A stretch of DNA of 64,000 nt from Distichodus sexfasciatus. Lineage: Eukaryota; Chordata; Actinopteri; Characiformes; Distichodontidae. This document shows positions 12,528 to 20,627 of the stretch, in pieces. Location of the stretch: the NCBI GenBank assembly GCA_032718565.1, contig JAVGVS010000022.1, positions 496,001 to 560,000 on the forward strand. Reading direction: 5' to 3'. Position 1 is the stretch's first letter, and the number at the start of each line of letters is the position of its first letter. The notes beneath the pieces were generated by a model that saw nothing but the letters and a program-made list of their open reading frames with translations, did not search any database and was not told the origin of the DNA. The position numbers were made by a program, and so were the translations under genes.

Positions 12528-13165
12528 TAGGGCTGGGTGATATGACCTCAATATCGATATTGAAGTCATATCAGTATTGATAATTTGATGATTTTACCTC
12601 AAATACTATTCATAAACAATTGTTTGTTTTTTGCACTCATAGTTCACTGACTAGATTTGTTCTGTAAATACAGTCAACTATTAAAGCTGGGATATTTACT
12701 CTAATGAAAAAGTGCATATCTTTGTGATTGCAAAATAAGGAAACCGAACGGGACATAGTCATGTGACAACACACGTTTTTAAGGGGACTACATGAACACA
12801 GCGCTGTTCTAAAAGTTGAACGGCTTTCAACTCGAAGCGCTCTGAACACTGCGACAATAAACCATCTCCACCAGTGCTCCACGAAGCGCTCTGAACGCTG
12901 AAGCTTATAAGATTTGTAATAAAAATAGGCGCTTCCAGCAGAAAAAGCGTGTTTGGTAGACACAGGGCCTAAATGTCTGGTCGAGCTCAAGAATAAAAAT
13001 GTCAACTTATATTTTCGTTAACAGGATTTGATGTGGACGAAAGTGATGGTGTTTTTAGTCAGCATATGATATATTTGAATCAAATCGAACTGAAAACCAA
13101 TCATAGCAGACTTACTAGTTACTGATATCAACCATTAAAACGATATAATGATATGATCATCATGA
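12528..13165 (+). mobile_element. hAT-like non-autonomous element with TAGGGCTGGGTGATATGAC end
   Basis: The left end TAGGGCTGGGTGATATGACC, followed by ATATCGATATTG words, matches a terminus widespread in fish genomes. ATATCG/ATGATATGATC-type words recur near 13.09-13.16 kb, marking the approximate right side, but the exact opposite terminus (GTCATATCRCCCAGCCCTA) is absent. Inside is a short imperfect tandem of CGAAGCGCTCTGAACRCTG (about 12834-12852 and 12882-12900). No transposase frame is present. Confidence 0.5.
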
Positions 13166-13199
13166 AACTTGTGATTTACACCCCTTATGGGAGCGCTGC

Positions 13200-13530
13200 T
13201 CTATTTTATCTCAGGTGAGGGGGCAGCATCTCACTCCTCCCGCCCCAACCCGCCACCACCTCCACCTCCGACACGGCAGCAGATGGGTGCTTTTTGATCC
13301 GCAGGTGGGTCTCTTGTGACACGGCGGCACTGCAGCTCTGAGGCGCAAATTGATCCTCCTCTTTCTCCCGGCGCCCTGCGAAGCGCCCGCTCGGGTTTCA
13401 GCGCGAGGCCCCGGCGTGGGCGGCGCGGCCCGGACCTGATGTCCCAGAGCCAGAGGGCTGATGTTCAGGTGTGCAACCGATCCCCAATAGTTAACACATT
13501 GGCCCTCATGGGACTGCGTAAGGAGGTAAT
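13200..13530. promoter_or_regulatory. CpG-rich block inside the P1-P2 intron
   Basis: About 13310-13450 is strongly GC- and CpG-rich (GGCGCCCTGCGAAGCGCCCG, then a GGCGTGGGCGGCGCGGCCCG stretch), in contrast to its AT-rich surroundings. A plus-strand frame runs through it (13316-13534), but its product has no recognisable similarity and I do not call it a gene. In mammals the divergent gene SUPT3H starts between RUNX2 P1 and P2, so a promoter or non-coding first exon for that gene is one inference. An intronic enhancer or alternative promoter is another. Confidence 0.4.
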
Positions 13531-16500
13531 TTGACCGAATTAGGAGATGGCCCTTGTGGTGCTATTCTGTTTTCTGGACAGTCATTTCCGCTCGTTCTCT
13601 CTCTCACTCTTGCGCTCTCTTTCTCTCTCTATCACTCAGGCTGGGCTATGGACTGTGCATATGCTGTGACAAGAAAGAAGATGGGTTTCCGTTACAGTGT
13701 GACTAAGTGCGTTGATTAAATTTTCACTTTGCCCTTTGTCGTCTTCCAGTTATTGGTGTCTTGGATGTATATCCTTTTGCCTGCGGTATTTACGGACTCA
13801 AAGGGAACTGTAAAGAGAGCATGAATGAACAAGGGCACATCTTCACACTTAGAATATTGCACTTAGACGACCTGCTGTTAACAAAAACTGCCATGTTCCG
13901 CAAAAGACTCACTCAATGTGGATGACAATATTTGATCTAAATATACGTAATCAAAAGAGAGTACAATAAAAATAGACTTCCTAATATAGTCTCCATAGTC
14001 TCTGGCAAAGCAAATACAACTTTGACGTATCCTTGAATGAAAAGCAGTAACACGTTCAAGACCTTTTTAACAAAATGTTATAACAAACTAAAAGTCACAC
14101 AACACATTAGTCTCCATCTTTTTACACATCAAACATGAAGTGACACATCCCAGAGATCTTTCCATCGGTCATTATCTATAAATTCCTCTCAGGATTACAG
14201 GTTTGCTTAACAGCCACAATTAAATCGCACTAAATAAATGCTCCTTCTGACGACGGTATTTTTAGACGGCTCTCTCCTCTCAGAAGCCACCACTGAGGAC
14301 CTAGAGATTTTCCTCTAAGTTCAATTACCTATTGATGAGAGGACTTCCCTCCTCCTGCTCTGCTGTGGAAAAAGGATGTCTGGTTTGCTTTTAAGATGTC
14401 TCCGAAAAAAGGCAAACGTCTGTGGTGGGATCTGAGGAGCCTGTGCATGCAACAGAAGCTGCCTTTTTAATTCTCGGCTTAGGTTCCCCCAATTACTGTA
14501 TATGGATATTTTGGAATGGGGCTGGATCTTGAGTCATCAACTTCATTAAACCCCTTCTCCCTGCTTTCATCAAGCCGTAGTTTTAGGTGGGTTCAGCTCT
14601 CCTTGCGTTCTACAGTTTCTCTAGATGATAATTGCTACCATGGGATAATTGTCAATACCGGGGTTTGATTTTGATCGACAGAAAGAAAATCAGCAACAGA
14701 ACGTGCCCTGGAGACACAGCGTGCATCTGAGACTTGCCACACATGTGGATGATTATTCCACACCCCTCTGCAAAGTTACAAAGAATGTTTTCTAGCTAAT
14801 TAAATCCAAATCTTTTAATAGCGGAGCCCCAGCGAATATAAATGGGTTTGTGTGTGTGTGTTCTGCCTGCATGTTTGCTGTGCGTATTTGTGCATGCAGA
14901 AAGTAAAGGCTACTGTGTGTATAAGGATTTTCAGTAAATCCACATTTTTATATATATATTTAAATGATTTGCATCACAACTTGAGATGACGAAAAGCGTT
15001 TTCTTAATGTGGCGGCAGTAGATATGAACTTTTATTAATATCGACATATTCATTAGAATTTCATATAAATTAAATTCTTACCCTAACCCTAACCCTAGGG
15101 CTTTTGTCTTGGAAATTTCTCAGTGTATCTGACCGCATAATGTGTATGCATGTTCATGCATTTTATGTTTCAGTGAGGTCAACACATTAAAATCAAAAGC
15201 TACAGGGGGTTTGCCTTTGACTAGCAGGGATCATTGCACGCATAAACATCAGCCATAATCGAGCCATGTTATCGTTCTCCAGGCGCTACGTTTCCCTGCC
15301 GTCCCGCTCTCATCCCTTAGTGCTTCCACCCCAGAGACGGGGGAGAGGTTCAGAGGTTAACATGATAATAGAGGGTGCTGATTACTGCAAGTGCCTCGCC
15401 AACACCGGCCAGCTCCTCAAAAGGGGAAGTGCAAGGCGCACATGGCTCCGAGAGCAGCTCCCGAGCAGCTGTGTTTGGGAACTAGACAGTTTTGAGTTTG
15501 ACTTTCAGTAACTGCTCTAAAACATTTCTTTTGGAGGGAAATGCAAATCCCATAGATCAAGCAGGATGAACAAGCTTTCTTCCTTTTTTCCTCCTTCAGT
15601 CTGACATGGGAAAGTCGTATTTCTTAACTCACAATAAAAATTTGTGCTGTGTTTGTCAATGTGCAGGGTTTGTAATTTAATTTCATAATAGTTTTCATGC
15701 TGGGATGTCTTTTCTTTCATATCCTCTCTTGGTGCTTTACAAAAGCTAAAAATGTCTCGTTGTGTGTTTACGACATAATTATTCCGTCACACATTGTCTT
15801 GGTAAAAAGCAGAAGAGAAGAGCAACAAATTGTGATCAAAGATCCAGTAACAGGCTTTAACGTAATGCACTTTCAAAGACTAATAATGACGATAATTCTT
15901 CATCATGCACTTCTTTCTCAAAGCTTCTAACATTAGAGAGTTGCTGTTTTCGTTGGTTTTGATGAACTTTGTGGTAAGAATTATGCTGGGAGAAAACAAC
16001 ATTCACAAATTTGCAATACATTTTCAAAGGCTATTACGAACAATCAATCTCCATAAGACACTTCTTATTTGAAGTCTGTGACAATAGAGAGATGCTGCTC
16101 TGGCTCCCCTGTTTATACACACCACACGTCGCCTCAGGTTGATTTTTTTGTCAGCAGGCCAGCTGGTGTGACGGACACTCGGTTCAGCCTTGCCCCCAGA
16201 CAGGCCGTTCAGCTGCAGAGACCCTGATGCACAGTCACTAATCCAACAGGCCATGTCAAACATTTCCTTGTTTGCTTTCATATTCCACTCGATTTTCCTG
16301 CCTTGTCTCAATGCTCTTCTGTAAACTTGTGCGACACCCTGAGTGAATGTTTACGCCTGACAGAAATCTCCTTTTTTAGGGCCCCTTTCCCCCTTTCTTC
16401 AACTCAGCATCACTCCACAAGTATCACCTTAAGTTGTACAAACAACTCTGTCCATTTCTGAATGTTTATGAACGCATATGCGATGTTAACACTTGCGCAA

Positions 16501-16655
16501 ACTCTAAGTCTACCATAAATATCATGTGGTGCAGTACAGTTCATGTCGGAGGAAATGTGAAGTGTTGATCTCTGAACTCTGACCTCACTGCACTGATGTG
16601 ACCACTAAATCAAGCTATAATTTTACAAAACAATTTCAACCCAATATGCACTTAC
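13531..16655. other. runx2: P1-P2 intron next to the distal exon
   Basis: The right edge is the splice donor of the distal exon (TGGG|GTAAG, GT at 16655-16654 on the minus strand). The interval is mostly unique sequence with no recognised gene. It contains a short telomere-like CCCTAA run at 15079-15100 and a small TG run near 14850. A minus-strand frame at 16024-16311 matches no protein I know. Confidence 0.55.
15079..15100. repeat. Short interstitial telomere-like repeat
   Basis: The sequence contains CCCTAACCCTAACCCTA, nearly three units of the vertebrate telomere repeat, then AGGG. It is too short to show a chromosome fusion; such motifs arise by chance or through break repair. Confidence 0.7.
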
Positions 16656-16713
16656 CCCAGAAGAAGTTTTGCTGGCAGGGCGTTACAGAACTGAAGAGGC
16701 TGTTGGATGCCAT
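16656..16713 (-). CDS. runx2: runx2 distal (P1) first coding exon
   Basis: On the minus strand the ATG at 16713 opens 19 codons, [19 protein letters not shown], plus one G, followed by the donor GTAAGTG. This is the P1-specific N-terminus of RUNX2 (mammalian form [20 protein letters not shown]), a short transactivation segment found in the bone-type isoform. The trailing G joins AC at 2593 in exon 2 to restore the aspartate and the frame into PSASRRFSPP. The exon is in the expected orientation, in phase and 14,062 bp upstream of its acceptor. At 19 codons it is too short to find from frame length alone; I recognised it from the reverse complement of the CQQNFFW codons. The only change from the mammalian form noted is T to S at residue 9. 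Confidence 0.96.
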
Positions 16714-17090
16714 AGTCGCCAGGATTGGTCACTCCGCGTGCAACTGTTCTTTCGTTATAATTTTGATGACCTTTGCGGTGTCCTCAACTGGGAATGGGAG
16801 AAATCACGCCGGAAGGAAATGCGAAAGGAGAAAAAAAACATCCACAAAAATTGCATTTTCATATAAAGTATTTTTCATGACCAAAAAGTAATGACCAGGT
16901 CTGGCTAAAAAAAAAAAGAAAAAGAAAAAGAGAGGATGGAGGACGGAGCCAAACTTGCTGCATTTGAAGAGTGCGGTTGAAACGTACTTACTGGCTGGTG
17001 CGGTCTTTGAGCCCGAGGCTGACCCGCGACAATTAACCATTGACACACCGCCGGGGAGCGCCACACCAAAAAATCCTGAGCCGAACTGTC

Positions 17091-17104
17091 TGTGGTTCTG
17101 TGGT
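17091..17104 (-). promoter_or_regulatory. Tandem RUNX binding sites upstream of P1
   Basis: Two consensus TGTGGT hexamers (17091-17096 and 17099-17104) lie in the same orientation, eight bases apart start to start. On the gene strand they read ACCACAGAACCACA. They are about 380-390 bp upstream of the distal ATG. RUNX2 is known to regulate its own P1 promoter through such sites in mammals, so autoregulation is a reasonable inference here. Confidence 0.55.
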
Positions 17105-17550
17105 CGCTCGGGAGGTGAGCGAAGGCTTCACACAAAAACCCAAAAAGGCACAAGCTTTAAAAAATCTCTCCTTTTTTTCCTCCCTTCAGAACGCTGTCAC
17201 TGGAGAGCCGGGGTCACATGCTCGTGACATCACCGGAGCAGCAGAGTTGAGTGGGCCAGCGTGCTGCTTCTGTGGCTTTCTATTCTCTCTCTTCTCTCTC
17301 TCTCTATTCGTTCCCCCCTCCTCTCCTTCACTGTTTTTCTTCTTGTGGAGACGCGTGGTTCGGCAGCTCTTCCTGGCACTCGAGGGAAGGAGGGAGGGGC
17401 AGCGACGAAGGGCCTCTTCAGCTCCCCTGAGTCATGAGGCTTCAGAGGGGGGCGTGAAAACTCACCAGCCTCGGACTCCCACAGCGCACCGAACGTAAAG
17501 TGGCGCTGCACACTCTTGCCTCTCGCCTCCACCCACTCCCTCCTTTGGCC

Positions 17551-17553
<3 letters not shown>

Positions 17554-17582
<29 letters not shown>
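17554..17582 (+). repeat. (CT)n microsatellite upstream of P1
   Basis: An uninterrupted CT dinucleotide run of about 29 bases ends a longer pyrimidine-rich region that begins near 17280. Confidence 0.9.
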
Positions 17583-17584
<2 letters not shown>

Positions 17585-17673
17585 CGGCTTGCATGCCGTA
17601 GCCTGTTGCTGCTGTCATGTCAGAGGTGGGGTGAGGACAGCGCTCCTGTGGCTTTGTCGAGATTTATTTTTTA

Positions 17674-17815
17674 GGTTCACATTTATTACATTTAACTGAT
17701 GCTCTTCCCCAGTGTGTCATTATTACAGGCAGCAACTTGGGGCTGAGGGTCTTGCTCATGGGTCCAACTTTCTCCAGGATTTGAAGCCCTAATCTTATGT
17801 TCAACACCTGAGGAA
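17674..17815 (+). mobile_element. Degraded fish SINE-like or MITE fragment
   Basis: It begins with CACATTTATTACATTTAACTGATGCTCTTCCC and continues through GCAACTTGGGGCTGAGGGTC and TTGCTCATGGGTCCAAC to GGATTTGAAGCCC. This matches a common fish repeat consensus (ATTTAGCTGACGCTTTTATCC, then AAGTGCCTTGCTCAAGGG, then GGATTTGAACC). It is diverged and has no clear target duplication. Confidence 0.5.
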
Positions 17816-18419
17816 TTCATTCTCAAAACAATGGGCCTCAGTAGTTTTTTTTTTTAAGTTTGTTTTTAAGAAAGTTAAGACGTTTAAATAGTATAATATT
17901 ATACAACGGATGAATTGAAGAAAGCCCAGTTAGCTAGTCTTAAGAACAGTTGATGAATGAGGCCCAGTGGGTTTTTATTGTTGTCTGTCTCTTTTTTTGT
18001 CTGATTGAGGATGCACAAGTCAGCAGTGTTGGGGAAGCTACTATTTGACGGTAACTTTTCAAACTACATTTAACCTATGTATGATTTAAAGTAGCTAAGC
18101 CACAACAATAAAATATAGTAGTTAGCAACACTACAGAGAACAAATAGCTAACTACATCCAAGCAGTTTTTTCCAGTAATATTTGTGTTGTAGGAAACTCT
18201 TAAGGCGAATTAATTTAAACATTTGAAGCGTAATGTTAAGTAATGGGAAAATTTTTACTTTTAACAATGAATTATCAAATCAAAATAAGTTTTCATGGAC
18301 GTTTTGTAGAGAGTGTTTTGATTTTTGGCTAAGCTACATATAAAAGTGTACATTTTACCCTTTCAGGGTTTTACAGTTCTACTTGTAGTTTAAAGTTTAT
18401 ATTTTATATTCCACTTAAA

Positions 18420-18556
18420 GTTTAAAGTGTATATTTTATATTCTATTTATATATTGCCTATTCTGTGTGCCTTATTTGTTCTTTGCACTGTTAAAACTGG
18501 AGCCACATTGTCTCGTCTCTTTGTATACTTGTACAGTATGTAGCAGAGATGACAAA
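18420..18556 (+). mobile_element. LINE 3' tail, copy 1
   Basis: The segment runs GTGCCTTATTTGTTCTTTGC, ACTG, then GGAGCCACATTGTCTCGTCT and GTAGCAGAGATGACAAAT. This is the style of the 3' end of an L2/CR1-type fish LINE in the plus direction. Only the tail is present, as usual for 5'-truncated copies. Confidence 0.55.
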
Positions 18557-18781
18557 TCATTACGACCACAGATTCTGGCTTTAACTACAGCCAAGGTTTA
18601 CACCAGCTTAGCTTAGACTTGATAAAAGATATGGTTATTATTTAATACATTGTCTGTATAGAATTTTCATATTGAAACCGTCTCTGATATTATGCACATT
18701 CAGTGCTAAAAAAAACCCCAACAACTCTAGGACCAAAATTGTAGGGTGATTACCACTTGTAACCTATTTTTCCTACATCTA

Positions 18782-18936
18782 GTTTAAAGTTTATATTTTA
18801 TATTCTATTTATATATTGCTTATTTTATGTGCCTTATTTTTTGCTTTGCACTGTTAAAACTGAAGCCACATCATCTCGTCTCTCTGTATACTTGCACAGT
18901 ACATAGCGGAGATGACAAAGTTTACTTTGACTTTGG
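18782..18936 (+). mobile_element. LINE 3' tail, copy 2
   Basis: This is a second diverged copy of the segment at 18420-18556, sharing GTTTAAAGTTTATATTTTAT, the GAAGCCACATCATCTCGTCT stretch and GGAGATGACAAAGTTTACTT. It ends in a longer TTTACTTTGACTTTG tail typical of fish LINE 3' ends. The two copies are about 365 bp apart in the same direction. Confidence 0.6.
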
Positions 18937-18959
18937 TAAGCCTGTAAAAAGTAGTTAAG

Positions 18960-19572
18960 TTAGTAGCGATGCTAATCTTAGTTAGCTACTCTAACAAAGC
19001 AGAAAATGTGAGTGTCTCAGTGAAGAATATATATGAGGAGAAGTTGATGTCTGTGTTCGCACATTTTTAGTTAGCTACTCCCTAACACTGCAAAGCAGAA
19101 AACGTCAGTAAAATGTCTCGCTAAAGAAAATACATGGAGAGTAGTCGATGTCTGTGTTCGCTAATTTTTAGTTACCTACTTCCTAACAGTGCAAAGCAGA
19201 AAACGTCAGTACATTGTTGTGGTGAAGAAAATCCATGAGGAGAAGTTGACATCTGTGTTCGCTAATTTTTTTGTTAGCTACTCCCTAACACTGCAAAGCA
19301 GAAAATGTGAGTAGCTTGTTTTGGTGAAGAAAATCCATGAGGAGAAGGCGATGTCTGTGTTGGCAAATTTTAGTTAGCTTCTTCCTAACATTGCAAAGCA
19401 GAAAATGTCAGTAAAATGGGTCGGTAGAGAAAGTTCACGGAGAGAAGTAATGTATGTGTTCGCAAATTTTAAGTTCGCTTCTCCCTAACACTGCAAAGCA
19501 GAAAACGTCAGTAAAATGTCTCGGTAAAGAAAATACACGGAGAGAAGTCGATGTCTGTGTTCTGTAAGCGGC
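18960..19572 (+). repeat. ~101-bp minisatellite, about six units
   Basis: The array has units of about 100-102 bp. The marker CCTAACANTGCAAAGCAGAA recurs at 19081, 19182, 19284, 19384 and 19484, with a diverged, shorter first unit at about 18991. Each unit runs GATGTCTGTGTTCGC, TTTTAGTTAGCTACTCCCT, AACACTGCAAAGCAGAAAA, GTCAGTAAAATGTCTCGGTA and ACGGAGAGAAGTCGATG. The block TTAGCTACTCCCTAACACTG is the reverse complement of the hAT terminus at 18024. The array lies about 2.3-2.9 kb upstream of the P1 ATG. Confidence 0.92.
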
Positions 19573-19649
19573 TCTCCTTAATGCATCGGCTCTGAGTGAT
19601 TCCTGTAAAGCTGCAATAAATCATGCCAACGTGTGTGGGGCGATGGGAG

Positions 19650-19800
19650 AGCACTGGCATGTTCCCCCGAGTTACCTGCCCGGCGTCTGGAGAAGCGCCG
19701 CCCGCTCCGCTGACTCACCGCTTTCACACGCCACATGAAACGGCGGCGGCGGCGGCTGCGGCTCTCTGGCTCGGCGCCCGAACGCTGCCAGGTTTTAACA
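19650..19800. promoter_or_regulatory. CpG-rich block with CGG run and AP-1 site, ~3 kb upstream of P1
   Basis: About 19660-19795 is GC- and CpG-rich, with a CGG triplet run at 19740-19756 and a consensus TGACTCA at 19711-19717. A plus-strand 60-codon frame (19623-19805) passes through it and is not convincing. An enhancer or extra promoter upstream of P1 is plausible; the sequence alone cannot decide. Confidence 0.4.
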
Positions 19801-20075
19801 GATAAAGTGTGCAGCCGTCAAAGTGGCATCTCACCTTCGGAATTTATGGCATGCGTCTCAGTTTTTTAACCCCCATTTTAGTTTTAATTCGATCTGTTAG
19901 AAGGTGAGAAGAGGTAAACAGGACCTAAGGGACTAATGTGGCGAAAAGTTCCTCACTGGCTTTTTAACTGTCAGCCGTAGCAGAGTGTCTTTTTCACTTT
20001 TAAATCTTCATAAGTTCTGATCAGACCTATAGGTCTTGTAGGAGTCCTTTAAAAAATGTTTTTATAACCATGATG
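19801..20075. other. Upstream flank, nothing recognised
   Basis: This is a short AT-rich stretch between the CpG-rich block and the MITE. No gene, RNA or repeat was recognised. Confidence 0.4.
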
Positions 20076-20627
20076 TACAGCTCTGGAAGAAAATAAGAGA
20101 CCGCATCACTTTTTTTCTGTTCACAGGCATTGCAATATGTGGTTGTGAGTGTAAAATGTACAGGCTTCTATTCTTTTATGAGCTATTGCAGTTGCAGGTC
20201 TGTGAAAAATAAGAAAACCAAATTCTTTATATATAACTGCGATTCTGTTTTATAGCAGCTATTCCATGTGTTATATTCCAGCACCTGCACACCTTATTCA
20301 ATTTGCTGATTAGAGAAAACAGACCTCAGCAAATGAGGATACTGTGGACTTTTGGACCATGTTCTTTTAATGACATAATTGTAAAATAATATATGTATAG
20401 TTTGCATCATCCAGGTTAGACTAAGATAATTTACTCCATATGATAATAAGATAATAGATAAGATAATTTACTCTAAAAATGTCTGAAAATTTGAAATAAG
20501 CATGGTAAAGTTATAAAAGAACATTAACTTATATCTTTTACACAGACACACAGCCACAAACTGTAAAAACAATGAATCAGAAATAAAGTGATGTGGTCTC
20601 TTTTTTTTTTTTCTTCCCAGAGCTGTA
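20076..20627. mobile_element. 552-bp MITE with ~45-bp terminal inverted repeats
   Basis: The left end TACAGCTCTGGAAGAAAATA followed by AGAGACCGCATCACTTT mirrors the right end, whose reverse complement is TACAGCTCTGGGAAGAAAAA followed by AGAGACCACATCACTTT. The match continues for about 45 bp apart from the length of an A run. TA at both tips suggests a Tc1/mariner-type insertion, and the CTCTGGAARAAAATAAGAGACC word is common in fish repeats. The interior is AT-rich with no transposase frame, so the element is non-autonomous. Confidence 0.85.

Larger units (their letters stand above)
16714..17620 (-). promoter_or_regulatory. runx2: runx2 P1 5'UTR and distal promoter region
   Basis: This is the region upstream of the distal ATG. 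On the gene strand it first carries CCATTCCCAG, GGTCATCAAAATTAT and TTTTTGTGGA blocks, which look like the conserved RUNX2 P1 leader as I remember it; I could not align this. A TATA-like CTTTATATG lies about 150 bp upstream of the ATG (about 16860-16870). Further out are tandem ACCACA sites (17091-17104), a consensus AP-1 site TGAGTCA (17428-17434) and long pyrimidine tracts on the plus strand (about 17280-17345 and 17554-17582), which are purine tracts on the gene strand. Frames on both strands (17040-17498 plus, 17230-17532 minus) reflect composition and are not called. Confidence 0.7.
18024..18967 (+). mobile_element. hAT-like element with CAGTGTTGGGGAAGCTACT end, containing LINE tails
   Basis: The left terminus CAGTGTTGGGGAAGCTACTA, followed by AACTACATTTAACC and TAGTAGTTAGC words, matches a known fish hAT-type end. 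The complementary right end, TTAGCTACTCCCTAACACTG, is found in the tandem array that follows (first clear copy at 19071-19090). The interior holds two LINE-tail copies (18420-18556 and 18782-18936), so the element is composite. The exact right boundary is hidden by the tandem array. Confidence 0.5.

Noticed and set aside
13316..13534. 72-codon plus-strand frame in the CpG-rich intronic block as the start of supt3h
   Set aside because: The peptide does not resemble the SUPT3H N-terminus as I know it. Only the promoter idea is kept, as an inference.
14290..14330. TEDLEIFL-like codons recalling the TPEDLLFL motif of SUPT3H
   Set aside because: A stop follows immediately, the flanking codons do not match and there is no splice context. 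Chance.
17040..17498. 152-codon plus-strand frame upstream of P1
   Set aside because: Low-complexity S/F-rich product from CT-rich promoter DNA, with no similarity. It overlaps a minus-strand frame of similar quality.
18960..19572. ~101-bp array considered as a regulatory or coding tandem repeat
   Set aside because: Units carry stops in all frames and vary at the sequence level. A minisatellite built on a transposon end explains it better.
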